A DNA stretch of 64,000 nucleotides from Nigrospora sphaerica (lineage: Eukaryota > Ascomycota > Sordariomycetes > Amphisphaeriales > Apiosporaceae), in the NCBI GenBank assembly GCA_018287875.1, contig JAGVVL010000021.1:248001-312000 (forward strand), read 5' to 3'. The stretch's first letter is position 1, and every line of letters begins with the position of its first letter. The notes below the pieces were generated by a model. The model was not told where the DNA came from. It made no database searches and saw nothing but the letters and a program-made list of their open reading frames with translations. Below, piece by piece: positions 1 through 10,650 of this stretch. Made by a program: the position numbers and the translations under genes.

Positions 1-930
1 ATCGAAGCAGAAGCGGACGGGGCAGGAAGCAGTGCCCAGACGAAGCAGAACCAGACGAAGCAGAAGAGGACGAGACAGAACCAGACGAGGCAGAATCAGA
101 CGAAGTAGGAACTGGAAGAAGCAGGAAGCAGGAAGCAGGAAGTGGACGGAGTAGGAAGAGTGGGGTACGCTCAATCCGGTCAGTCCCCATAAGCACCAAC
201 CATAGCCAAAGAGAGCCAATGAACACGCGGCAGAAGAGGTCCGATACGGAACGGCCACGGCCCTGGAAGAAGCAGCAATCAGCTAAATGCAAGAAGCGGA
301 CCGAGCAGGAACCAGAGGAAGCAAGAAGTTGCCCGGTCCACGTCTGCCGCTGCCTTTGCAGTACCGGACACAACCCAAAACAGCCAACGAGCATGCGTCA
401 GAACAGACCCGATCCAGAACGGCCACGGCCCAACCGGGAGGACTGTGTTGGGGTGCAAATCGGAGGCCAAAACAAGGCGCGGAGCGGTACACAAACTGAA
501 GGCGCGCAAAAAGTAGAAGGAGAGGGAACCGGATGAGGCAGAACCAGACGAAGCAAAAGCAGACGAAGCAAAAGCAGACAAAGCATAATCAGGCAACGCA
601 GAAGAGTGGAGTACACTAGATTTGGTCCGCGCCTATGAGAGGACGCACGCCCAGACGCTGACCCAGGTCCTATCTGTCGTGATGTGCTGGGAGAGCCAGG
701 CACAGCTAGAAACAGCGAACGAGCATGCGTTACAATAGAACCGACCCAGAAAGACTGCGGCCCAACCGGCAGGGCCATACGTGGGATAGGATCAAGAGTG
801 GGCGTCGGACACGGCACGGCCCACAAGCAGACGCGAACAGCAAACCCCGCTGGGTACAAACTCCCAGACGCGGTGCCACGCCCACAATGGCACCCGGCTG
901 GTGGAGCGCGACGAGCCGAACCGGACACAT
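1..930. repeat. degenerate purine-rich satellite, about 167-bp unit
   Basis: The stretch is A/G-rich on the plus strand and built of degenerate blocks such as CAGACGAAGCAGAA, dense at 40-130 and 530-595. A larger unit is visible: the phrase around GAGCATGCGT followed by a C/G-rich ACGGCCACGGCCC-like block recurs near 221, 390 and 722, spacings of about 169 and 332, that is one and two units of about 167 bp. Several 70-180-codon open frames run through it on both strands, but they only reflect the lack of stop codons in the repeat. I see no gene here. Confidence 0.6.
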
Positions 931-1442
931 ACACGTTAAGGGAGAAGTCGGTATATGCAGGCTAGCACAGAGAAGGCCATCGACAGAAACAAACAGCGGC
1001 ACATATAGCGGCACATAGAGCAACGCATGTAGTTTCACAGACAGGCCCCGCGTCGTAAAAGGTTCCGCTCGTTATTATGTATTATAAGGCGATTAGGACG
1101 GTAATAATCAATCCGTTGCGGCAATAAAAGGGGACGGGAATGGAGGTCAAGGGATTAACCGGTGACGTGGAAATGTAGCGCAACGATGAGGAGAGCACGG
1201 CTACAGACGTACAGATATACAGACATACAGAACACACGGAGAAGTTGCGACCACCCAGTCTAAGCCACACGACGGCTACATGGTCCAAGGTGGAAGCTAC
1301 GCTAAATTGTACGAGGAGAGCCACAGGGGACAAGGAAAGCTACACAGAAGAAAGCTACACGGCACGAAGATGGGTATTATGGTATGAGCAGTGGCACCAA
1401 GCCAAGTATATTGCTGGCTTTCGGACTACCATCAAACTTCCG
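931..1442. other. no recognised feature
   Basis: This stretch lies between two tandem arrays. I see no gene, RNA or transposon signature in it, only short open frames without coding character. Confidence 0.5.
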
Positions 1443-1960
1443 GGACAGGAGCGACTCCACTACCTCGAGGGGCACAGCCTTCCGGCCATACTGCATGTGG
1501 GCCTCAGACAGGAGGTGCTCAACTGTCGTAGCAAGAGATGCTCTGCCGTCATAGACAGGAGTCTCAACCGCCATAGGGAAGGAGATGCTCGACTGTCGTG
1601 GGACAGGAGACCTTAATTGCCATGGACAAGAGATTACGATGTCGTGAATAATAGATCTCGATTATCCTGGCAAGAGATGCTCGACCGTCATGAGACAAGA
1701 GAGCTCGACTGTCTTGGAGGAATGCGCCTCGCCGGAGACGTGAAACCGAGGGAACAAAAATCTCGACCCAGGAAGACATCCGTCGTGGGAAGGAACAAGC
1801 AACACGAGGGTGCGAGACCAAGCGCATTGCAGGAATGACACAATGTTAGGAAGACAACCGGCCGGCAGATCCTGTCGTACCGGGGGGCGAACCTGCCTAC
1901 AGGAGAGTCTCGACTGTAGGGGGAACGCTCGCAAACGCAAGAGAGTCCCGACTGCGACCA
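1443..1960. repeat. minisatellite, about 24-bp degenerate unit
   Basis: A tandem series of units resembling CAAGAGATGCTCGACTGTCA starts near 1506, 1531, 1555, 1578, 1602, 1625, 1648, 1671 and 1695, with more worn units at 1443 and 1890-1960. The period is 23-25 bp. Unlike a CRISPR array, there is no alternation of constant repeat and unique spacer. It does not look protein-coding. Confidence 0.65.
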
Positions 1961-2019
1961 AGGCCGACCACCAGGAGTATATCGACTGTGTGGCGCGTGG
2001 GCCCTCCATGGAGGCGTAT

Positions 2020-2640
2020 GGCCCCTGCCTGGTTGTTGCGCCTCGCAGCGCATGTGCGCCGAATGCGTCTCTACATCAGCTCTCTCTACCTCGAGGGAAG
2101 TAGGAAGATTTCCAGCCGGCGCCACGGGGAGGCTGTAGAGTCCGACTTCGCCCGCCGCCCATGGAGCGTATCCGCTGCATGGTTGTTGCGCCTACCACCG
2201 GGAGTGAATCACCGTATGGATCGTTGGCCAGCCACCAGGGTAAAAGGCGTCTACGTGGCTGTCGGCCTACCACCCGGGACGAGGTCTCGGGGCGGATCGT
2301 TGGCCTCCCATGGGGTATAAAGACCCCATGGTTGTTGCGCCTACCACCGGGAGCGAATCACCGTATGGATCGTTGGCTGGCTGCCCGCTAAGGCAGCCGT
2401 TGGCCTACCGCCTGGATGCGGATTGTCAGCCCCCATGGAGTGTGCCCACTGCATGGTTGTTGCGCCTACCACCGGGAGCGAATCACCGTATGGGTCGTTG
2501 GCCAGCCACCAGGGTAAAAGGCGTCTACATGGCTGTCGGCCTACCGCCCGGACGCGGATCGCTGGCCTCCCGTGGGGTGTGCACACACCATGGTTGTTGG
2601 CCTACCACCCGATGTTCAACACCGGGCGGATCATGGGCCA
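2020..2640. repeat. tandem repeat, 125-150-bp unit, about five copies
   Basis: The core GGTTGTTGCGCCTACCACCG recurs with small changes at 2031, 2181, 2330, 2455 and 2591. It is followed by a conserved stretch containing GAATCACCGTATGGATCGTT and GGTAAAAGGCGTCTAC. Copies 2-4 are the most alike. Open frames on both strands here are by-products of the repeat. Confidence 0.75.
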
Positions 2641-3322
2641 GCTACCACAAGGACTAAAATCAACTCTGAATGGCAACATACGTCCACTTGGACGGGCGAA
2701 CCTGACGGAAGCACAAGGAGGAAAGGACATCTCCTTCTCTACGGGGACGGCGGCCCCCCTTATATAGCCATCTCGCGCTGGCCTCGCCGTGCTTTCGGCG
2801 CCCGCCAAGACCTTGGCCACCGACAGGCCCCCACCTCGCCCAGACACAGAAAGCCTTCCATAACCGGCTCTAACTTGGCTGTATCGATTTGACTAGGTCG
2901 ACATGGCGGATTCGATTTGGTGTCGACCCACTTTTGCTCTGCTCTCTTCTGGATCGGCCGCCTATCCGGCTCCTGGCACCTATTCAGCTCTTGTCGCCTG
3001 GGTGGGCTTTTAGCCGGGCTGGAAGCTACGGTTTTTGCGCTGATCCGCTTGACAGAGTTCGGCATCCAGTCTGCCATTATTGCCCTATGACTCGTTCTAT
3101 CTCTTCCTAGCTTTCCTGTCTTGCCCTTCCCTTTCTCTGTTCCTCGCCTTTTCTCTCTCCGTCCCCGTCTCCCTTATCTCATTCCACTCTCGCTCTCTCG
3201 ATCTTCTTCCCTCCATATGCTGGCTATGCCTACTTTGACCAGTTCCCTGTTAGGTCTTCACCGTTATTACTGCTCTCACTCTACCTTTCTGCTCTCCTCT
3301 GTACTCTTTCTATCCACTAGCG
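2641..3322 (+). promoter_or_regulatory. non-coding stretch with TATA-like and CT-rich promoter features
   Basis: TATATA lies at 2761-2766. A long pyrimidine-rich tract, typical of fungal promoters just upstream of transcription starts, runs from about 3111 to 3310 and ends at the ATG at 3323. No gene is seen inside. Whether the tract drives the open frame at 3323 is inference. Confidence 0.3.
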
Positions 3323-3901
3323 ATGTCGCTGGCCTCCTCATCCTATCCTATTAGCAAACTGGGAATATACGACGTGTGTCCGTATCCAACATCATCCAGG
3401 TTTGATGACCACTCACCGCAGTACCGCGTTAAGCTCGTGCCGATGCTCGTCGAGACGAGCGAGAAAGCTCTGCTTTGCCAAGAGAGGCAACACCCCCAAT
3501 TTATCGAGCAGAAAGAGCAGCAGCGACACAGGCCGCAGCAGAAACCCGAGAAGATGCACGGCCAGCATCAAAGACCTCCACAAGTACCATACGGAAATTC
3601 ATCTGCTCGTCGTGCCCGAGCTAGTCGTTCCCAACTACCACCCACCAGCTCCACTCTGTCGCTCTCAGAAAAAGACAACGGCGGACGCCGCGGACAGAAA
3701 AGAGGGCGCCCACAAGGAGGGAAGGTTCGGCGCCGGAGACGACGACGCCGGCGCTTGCCGGGTATCTCGTCGATAACGCCGACAGCCCCACCACTGGCGA
3801 TCAAGCTCGAGTCGCCTATTGCCCCCCACGAAATGACTTTTTCTACGCTGGGACGGCCTGTTTCCGCGTCGAGTGGCGCACCAGACGTCCCAATTAGATA
3901 G
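3323..3901 (+). CDS. hypothetical basic protein, doubtful
   Basis: This open frame of 192 codons directly follows a CT-rich tract. The middle is Gln/Arg-rich (about residues 55-85), followed by a Ser-rich part and a run of nine or ten Arg near residues 135-145; there are no transmembrane segments. A second frame (3402-3776) also has coding-like stretches, so either frame, or a spliced mix of both, could be the real one. I do not recognise a family. It sits between a tandem array and an old dispersed repeat and could be a relic of a mobile element. Confidence 0.25.
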   Translation: MSLASSSYPISKLGIYDVCPYPTSSRFDDHSPQYRVKLVPMLVETSEKALLCQERQHPQFIEQKEQQRHRPQQKPEKMHGQHQRPPQVPYGNSSARRARASRSQLPPTSSTLSLSEKDNGGRRGQKRGRPQGGKVRRRRRRRRRLPGISSITPTAPPLAIKLESPIAPHEMTFSTLGRPVSASSGAPDVPIR

Positions 3902-4329
3902 AACGAGTGAACGGACCAGAGGAGCGACAGTCAGGAGCCACGGTCGAATGGACGTCACTGTCCCGGCAGGCATGCGTTTCCCGTTGTCCACCATGGGCAC
4001 CACAGTAGCAGCCCCGGTATGACGCTAGTTAATGTAGAGGGCGTCCAAGAGCCGACCTTGAACCATGGCAAGGTAGAGGAGTCTGGGCTGGAAGACGCGG
4101 AGACGCGGCTGCTCTCTGTGGGGGAGGCGCGGGAAGGGCCGTAAGGGTGTTTTTAGCCTAGTGTCATTTTTTTTCCATCCAAGCCATGCCGCAATCTAAG
4201 CCGCACGGCTCCATCTGCCTCTGCCCAATTGTCTGTGTCAATTAAACCGAGTGTCTCGTAGGCAGTACGACTTGCCGACGCATCACGCCTGTCATGTTTT
4301 GTGGCCCTTCTATCTGCGAACGGCACGAA
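3902..4329. other. no recognised feature
   Basis: Nothing that I can support as a gene, RNA or repeat lies here. It precedes the left part of the split dispersed repeat. Confidence 0.4.
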
Positions 4330-4897
4330 CCTCGGAAACACCATCGTACTGTCCTTGCTGTTGCGTTGGTCCTGGTGTTGTCGTCTGATGCTGAGCCCCC
4401 GAGGAGAGAATTCGACCCACCTGACCTCGCAACCCTGCAATTAGCGGGGCTACTAGACCTCATGTATCCAATGCCTGCGGAGCTGTACCACTTATGTTAG
4501 CTTGTCTGGTGGATATATATACGCGGGCGGCGGCTCCTACAGCCGCCTGCTTGGCAGCAACCCCGACGTAATAAGCGCGTACGGCGGGGCTGTTGTTGGT
4601 TCGGGGTTCGTTAGGAATCCTGGCAACCGCGCCTGCAACCGCTCGATAGCGCTCTTCGCCAAAGCGAATGCAAAGATGCCTGCTTCGTTTACCTTGGACC
4701 TTGGCGAGGACTCTACAGCCCATGACGACTAGTCAGCTTTGCCATTTCCCGCAAACCTGTTTTGCTCCCTGTTCATCGCTCGCCTCTTCGGTGGCAGACC
4801 AGACAGCCGGGACGTGATCTCTCCCCTTATTGGCCAGCCCCAACAATAGAGAGCCTTGGGCAGCCTTCCACCCTAGGGAAGCCAGCCACATAAACTA
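4330..4897 (+). repeat. left part of an old dispersed repeat, split by a transposon
   Basis: The sequence aligns, with many substitutions, to 9740-10260: an imperfect match around TGCAACCGCTCGATAGCGCT, a shared AGCGAATGCAA-like word, and GGGACGTGATCTCTCCCCTTATTGGCC against the equivalent with CCCTTCTCTCATTGGTCC. Homology runs up to GGGAAGCCAGCCACA just before the target TA of the pogo element and continues on the far side at 6828. The identity of the repeat is unknown. Confidence 0.65.
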
Positions 4898-6827
4898 AGG
4901 TGGCGTACCCCTCCAAGCACCAGCCCCTTCACGCACCACTTGTTTCAGGGGCGTCACACGATACCTTCGTCGGATGAAAAGACGGATATCTCCATACCCA
5001 GACCAGCTGGAAACTAGCTATTTGTTTTTAAGAGACGATAATACACTCTTCTACCTCACTATTGTTTTCTTCTTCGCAATCTGCCTGGTCTATCCACCCT
5101 TCTCTGTCGGAGTCTAGGTCAGGTTCATCTGGTAGTATCCCCATCTCCCTTTTGACTCGAACGACGTCCTGAATAGCAACAAAACGCTCCTGCGCAGTCG
5201 GACGCACCTTACGTCGTTTCTGAGGCTTCTGGCTCTCTAGAGCAGCTGCTAGTTGCTCCGTCCGCTGCGTGAGGCTGGCGATCTCCATGCAACTATCGTC
5301 AAGGGCCTTGCAGAGCTTTCGCGTCAGCAGCCGGAAGGTTGGCCTGGCGAAGGCCTCGTCCACGCCACGCAGGTCCCTGACTATATCAGTCAATTGGCGT
5401 GAGCTCCTTGGGGTCTGGAACGTCACCGCTGACGCTGCTGCTAATGTGTCCATTTCTGGAGCCCTGTCTGGTGTTGAAGGTCGGTCTAGATGGTCCTGGT
5501 CCAGCTGCCTTGCTAGTAGGCTATTAAGCGGCTTAGAACGGTCCCTTGGAAAGATTCCAGTTGCGCTCCAGCCTGCAGAAATATTAGTTAGTGTAAAGGC
5601 CTTTTTCTAGCCTTGTTCCAGGACTCCAGGAACTCCGGCTTGCCTGGCGTCATCGTGAGACTGGACGCGCAGGCCTCACGCAGCAGATTCCGATAGCTGC
5701 GCTTCAACACCGAAAAGGGCCCAAGGTCCAGAGGCTGGAGGACCTGCGAAGTGTGTGCTGGGAGGAAGTCCAACCAGATTTTCGACTCCAGACAGGCTAG
5801 AATAAAGGGTTCGTCAACGTGGCTGCCATGACCGTCGAGAATGAGGTGTCGCCAGCTAGTTAGACAGGTTGGAGCTGACGCTGGAATGAAGACCTCCTTA
5901 AGCCAGCGCAGGGCAATTGAATTGTTAGTCCAGCCAGTCTGGGAAGTGCAGAACTGCCAGTCGACGAAGTCATCGTCGTCCACTTGCTGCTGGAACCACT
6001 GCTGCTGTACGTCTGCCCCTTTGAAGATGACCAAGGGCTGCAGGACCCTGCCAGCAGCGTTAACGCACTCTAGAATCGTCACCCACTCCCTATTCCCAGG
6101 GTCCATGGTGACGACCTTGCGTACGTTAGCCGGTCCGATAACCAAGGGGTTATCTCCAAGCCCAATCATGCTGCCAATCTCGTCGACGTTCCAGGTGTTC
6201 TCCAGGAGGACCTCAGCTAGCTGGGGGTCGTCAAGGCGATTAAAGAACTCCTCGATATTCGCTCGTGACGCGCCGTTAACACGTAGATAGTCGACTCCAG
6301 TAGACCTGACGGACTTGACTTCAGGATGACGGCGAAAAAAGCCATGGTGCCAGTGTTTTCCAAGGCGGTTTTCACCACCAGACTGGTCATAGATGCGTTG
6401 GGCGAATAAGCGAAAACGGCTATGCGGAGGAGCCCAGCCCAGCCTGGCCTTTAGCAATACCCAATCGACTAGCTGTTGCTCTTGGGATGAGGATAACGAC
6501 TGCCTCGTACTGTTGACCTCTTTTCTGGTAAGGGTCCCTTTAATACGCCGTTGTAAATAGTCCCTGGTGACATGGAACTGTTTTGCGGTCTTTCGGATAG
6601 ACTGGCCGGAAGTAATTACCGCTAGTGCAAGCTCTAGCTGGTCTGGATCCATGGAAGTAGACTCATAAGAAAGAATAGAAGTAGACAAATTAAATAATAT
6701 TAACATCATAGCGGTCGGTCAGCTATTCATTTAAATATCGTCGAGTGAGTTCACTTGAGACATCGTGAGACGACACCTAAAACAGGTGGTGCGTGAAGGG
6801 GCTGGTGCTTGGAGGGGTACGCCACCT
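4898..6827 (-). mobile_element. Fot/pogo-type DNA transposon (copy 1)
   Basis: The element is 1,930 bp, flanked by TA target duplications (4896-4897 and 6828-6829). Inverted terminal repeats of about 50 bp begin AGGTGGCGTACCCCTCCAAG on the left, with the near-perfect complement on the right. It holds one transposase gene on the minus strand, broken by a frameshift. TA duplication, TIR style and a DDE transposase are diagnostic of the pogo branch of Tc1/mariner. It inserted into an older dispersed repeat whose halves lie on either side. Confidence 0.93.
5028..6652 (-). pseudogene. pogo-type transposase, frameshifted
   Basis: Cut-and-paste transposase of the Tc1/mariner superfamily, pogo branch, acting on the TIRs of its own element. 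An N-terminal helix-turn-helix of psq/CENP-B type covers about residues 1-45, followed by a DDE catalytic domain with NVDEIG, ILDGHGSH and LQPLDLGPF, giving DD35D spacing. A C-terminal segment with QKRRKVRPTAQERFV and an acidic end closing NNSEVEECIIVS follows. I start at the ATG at 6652 because the homologue at 42230 aligns from MDEVQL; an in-frame ATG further upstream (6709) is unlikely. Near 5603-5611 a run of A lacks one base, shifting the frame; reading resumes in another frame to the stop at 5028. The copy is probably inactive unless supplied in trans. Confidence 0.9.
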
Positions 6828-7250
6828 TAATGGAGCTGGGGTTGGTCACGCCATCGCGAGGGCGTTCGGAGCTCAAGGGTATAGGCCGTGCCGAGCAAAC
6901 GCGTTGCCGAAATAGGCCGTCTCTGTGATCCCTGCGGGGGTTGTAAATTGGTTTTCTCGCGTCAGATCAGAACGGCCAGGCACTCTTGTGTCCTGTTGGC
7001 TGCTTTGCCTACCGATATAAATATGGAGTGTGGGCCTGTCCGAGGCCCAATAATTACACCCAAATGAACCAACACCTGGAGCGCCAGCATTCCTCAGCCT
7101 TTACATTAGCGCCTTGGTCCTAACCTGGTAGGTATACTGAAGATCAAGCATACCCACGATGCGATATATGACTTGTGCCCTCTATCTAGGAGGCTCAATG
7201 TTAGGGTTGTTGTCAATAACCACACTAGGGTCTGTCTTCCCAGAATGGAT
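6828..7250 (+). repeat. right part of the split dispersed repeat
   Basis: It continues the homology with 10270-10650 straight after the pogo element: ATGGAGCTGGGGTTGGTCA against GGATGGGGGCTGAAGCCAG, then GATCAGAACGGCCAG, GGAGCGCCAGCATT and a GGTATACTGAAGATCAAGCA-like block in matching order. A TATA-like TATAAATATGG occurs near 7016. Similarity fades beyond about 7250. Confidence 0.6.
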
Positions 7251-8159
7251 CTCTATCGCGTCAAGTGCTTCCGTGGTGGGTTACAAACGTTTACACCGGA
7301 TAACACGATGCTGTCCCAAGGCGCTCCTATTAGCTGGCTGCCGGGACTCTCCGTGCGGCATTCCTTGGGCCATAGGCGCTTCACCGCTCCGACAGGGGTG
7401 CAGGCCTCGTTCGTGCTGAGATAGACCCACTCTGTGCCATTCCCATACCGAACTCAAATAAATGAAGCTAAGCGCGGGGTTCAACTAAGTCCGTTGGTGG
7501 CCCGATTCATCCTTGAATGTCGTCGCGGAACATGGAGAGGGAGATAGGGGCTATCGCTATTTTGGGAATGCATCGCGGCTGCTGCGCCTATCCGACGGCC
7601 TTTTCCTAAGGAAGGTTTAGTCAGGTGAGATGTTCCCAAAGCGGCATATGCAGCAAGGGCAATGCAAGGTATTTCCGGGCGTTCTATATATGCATCTATA
7701 ACCAATAGCCAGTGTTCCCGCCTTTGAACCATGCAGTGGGACATATTGAGCAGTCATCTCGATCGGGTCCATTCTGCCCGTAATACGGTTGCTCGTCTCT
7801 AACTCGCGAAGGTCTAGAAACCAGGATGCTAGGAACAATTGTAATCGAGACTCGACCGGTGGTAGGGGGCTAAGCCATCCGCCAATTGTCGGCAGGTTTG
7901 ATTTTGTTATAGCAAAGACGAAACCGCATTTAAGTTAGTTAAAGCAAGGGAGAGTATGGCGAGAAGAAAAGAGTTGGTTGATCTGGACAATCAATCATGC
8001 TCTGCGATAAGCCAACGAGCAGATTCGCGAATACTGATATTTTACTTATTCTAATTGATCTACGCGACCCCGCCCATGACTCGTGAAATCTAGATTGCCG
8101 AGTCCTATGAGAGGAAGGGGCACCTCAATCGCAACCATCAAATAAGGAATGTATCAATA
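7251..8159. other. no clear gene; weak repeat similarity
   Basis: Only short open frames occur. A few words, for example GTGAGATGTTC near 7625, are shared with the 11.5-kb region, so the old dispersed repeat may extend in worn form. Confidence 0.35.
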
Positions 8160-8349
8160 TGTCGCACTTCAGGGGACGTGAGGAACGAGGTTCTAGTTAT
8201 TCTATTAGGAAAAACAAAGGAAAACTATCTGAGGATCCAGACGTAGATATAGTAGCTCCGTAGCCCGCCTGACAGGCTAGGCTCTTGAGCTTACATAAAG
8301 TCACGTGACCTGGTAGGCTTGTTAGTGACAATAGGCTCGTCTCGCGACA
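8160..8349. mobile_element. solo LTR, 190 bp (family A), copy 1
   Basis: It begins TGTCGCACTTCAGGGG and ends CTCGCGACA, the usual 5'-TG...CA-3' of LTRs, with TGTCGC/GCGACA as terminal inverted bases. It is flanked by a perfect 5-bp target duplication CAATA (8155-8159 and 8350-8354). It is identical except at about one position to the reverse complement of 43809-43998. No internal retrotransposon domain adjoins it. Which end is 5' cannot be decided. Confidence 0.88.
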
Positions 8350-8505
8350 CAATACGTACCACAGCACCACAACTCTGAAAGCGTCTGCAGTGTTATCCCG
8401 AGCAAGGGGTATAGAAACGGGGTTCAACGGCCCAGACCTCTATTTAAAGACGACTAGGACCCTGTTTTGAGAGCTCTACAATATCTATCGGGCCACCTCG
8501 CCATC

Positions 8506-9141
8506 ATGGACCATTATCAGCATCACTCTGGACGCGCGCCTGGGCAACAAGCCACTGGGAGCCGCCTGCAGCGCCGCCGACGACCTCGTCAGGTGCAATA
8601 TTATCATTTCTCGGAAAATAACGTCAGCTTGGACCCAGAGCAAGTCCCACGAATACCCATCAGTCTTTCGCCCAGCACAAGCGAGAGCAATGCCGGAAAT
8701 AGAACTGCGTAAGTTATGTTGCAGAGCACTATATGGACTGTGCTAACATTACTAAAGTACAAACATGCCCCTTATAGAAGAGCTAAGACGCCTTAGGGAG
8801 CAGCTCGCAAGGATCGAAGCTAAGTGCGTTCATCCACCGTCACAGGGGAGGGTCAGTATAACTTACAGAGCCACCAATTTGGAGGGTCGATGATATGTAT
8901 GTGAATCTTAGAGGGGACAGATCTCAGCTCCCGTAAAACTGACAGAGAATTTAGGTCACAGGAAAACAGACAAGGGTAAGCATTCGCGGATGGCCATGAA
9001 AGGTGCTAACCAGTATACAGACTTGAGAATGTGGTGAAGGAGCAGAGAGTCTGGGCTGAAGACTTGAAACGGACCATGGAGCGAGCCATGACGTCCTTGG
9101 ACCAGGACGAGGTACTGGATCCGACATTGTTACAGTTTTAG
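8506..9141 (+). CDS. small basic/coiled-coil protein, four exons, unknown function
   Basis: Exons 8506-8708, 8758-8823, 8955-8975 and 9021-9141 join in frame to 136 residues; all introns are GT-AG (49, 131 and 45 nt) and exon 3 is only 21 nt. The first ATG after a stop-containing region was chosen. The N-terminus is basic (RLQRRRRPRQ) and followed by a Ser-rich linker. From about residue 70 to 120 it is a charged helix with heptad character (PLIEELRRLREQLARIEAK, then VVKEQRVWAEDLKRTMERA). No family is recognised. The joined frame stays open through three independent splice junctions, which argues that it is real. It is isolated in repeat-rich DNA, 150 bp from a young solo LTR. Confidence 0.6.
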
Positions 9142-9739
9142 TTCAATAGGAGTGGCCTCTGACGGGACAAGATTGACCTGAAAAAAGGCCGCGGGATCTA
9201 ATTTCATGCAAGTACTGTCCACATACTCTGGCGAGTTATGCTGATAACATCGAAGGTGCGTCGATAAAGAGGGTCGTCAATGTTGTCTATCTTGAATCGT
9301 ATAATGTGCACAAAAGTTGCGCCGCAGCCTCTGCTTCATATAACGGGCCATCTTGAAAAAATTACCTTTCTGATCCTGGGGCTCTGTCGATCATCGAACA
9401 GTCCATTCTGCTTGGCCCACAGAGAAAGGACATGACTGGTAAGTGTTTGCTATCTGCAGCTGACTAAGAAGCTAGACAGCTAACAAACCTTTCCTCAATA
9501 GAAAGCACACTTACTTGTATGGCTTAAAGGTTCAGTTGGATGAACCACTGTCACCGAAATACAGGTGACCACGGTCAGGATGCTACGAAGTTTCAGGGTC
9601 TGGCAGTACTAACAGCGCTGCTACTAGTGAGTGGGCTTGGACCACATAATGCCCACCTTGAAGTGGTCTTTCTCCGCTGGGGTATTTGCGCGTCGGTGTG
9701 GGGGGAGAGGGATAGGTGACTAGCTTCTGCGAGGAAAAA
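9142..9739. other. no recognised feature
   Basis: AT-richer intergenic DNA between the small gene and the second copy of the old dispersed repeat. No gene is seen. Confidence 0.4.
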
Positions 9740-10650
9740 GCAGGGAGGAAGTATTGTACTGTCCATCCTGTTGCATTGCTTCCTGACACCGTCGTTCGGT
9801 ATCCAGTGTCGGGGAGAGCATCCGTCGACCCGCTTGGTCGTAATCAGGTAGTCTCAAGTGGGCACTGTAGGAAGCGTGCTCGCGCGTTTGCGGTTGCCTC
9901 CTTCCTGGCGAGAGGAATCCTTGCTGGCAAAACCCATGCATTCCACCGCTCGCTAGCGCTGTCAGGCAAAGCTAATGCAACGATGTCTACTATCGTTGCC
10001 ACTGAGCTTGACAAAGACGCCGCGGCCCATTGCGACCGCTAACCTTACTGTTTTCGGCAAGGTCTGTACTCTTCCTATCTGATATTTTGCCTTTCGGTTG
10101 GGGAACTGTGGCACAAAAAACGGACCCGTTAATTGCCTTGCAGTAACTGCGCCTTATATGCGACAGGAACCAAACTATCGGGACGTGCTCCCTTCTCTCA
10201 TTGGTCCTTCATCCAACCAATAAACCGCCCTCCGCGCATCCCCCTCACCAGGGAAGCCGGCCGCACGGATGGGGGCTGAAGCCAGAGTCGGCTAGCTCAT
10301 CACAAAGGCGGTCGGAGCCCCAGGAGGTAATTCGCAGCGAACGTCCCCTGGGACGCAACGCTTGGCCGCCGCGGCCTATGCTTAATTCTCGGCCCTCCTC
10401 CGCGCCGGATCGAAACGGCCAGATACCGATATGCTATGGGCTACTTCGCCTTCTCGTACGGACTATGGGCTTGCCTAAAGGCCCCCACATTACCCCGGGG
10501 AAATGAGCACAATATCTGGAGTGCCAGCATTTCTATACCCTTACCGCTACGCCTTCCTTGCAGCTTGGTGGGGTATGTCGAAGGTCAAGCAAACCCATGA
10601 CGCGGTCCACGGTCCATGACTCGTGCCCTCGTCTAGACGCTCTGCGCCAG
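9740..10650 (+). repeat. uninterrupted second copy of the old dispersed repeat
   Basis: This aligns to 4330-4897 joined directly to 6828-7250, with no trace of the pogo element, and so represents the empty-site arrangement. The two copies are heavily diverged. In both, a plus-strand frame ends in a similar position (10040 and 4732) with a loosely similar last stretch, which may be chance. Confidence 0.65.

Noticed and set aside
219..1038. Several 70-180-codon frames at the left edge
   Set aside because: They follow the degenerate satellite on all frames and share no coding signature.
1443..1960. Array considered as a CRISPR
   Set aside because: There are no unique spacers, the units are degenerate and the genome is eukaryotic; it is a minisatellite.
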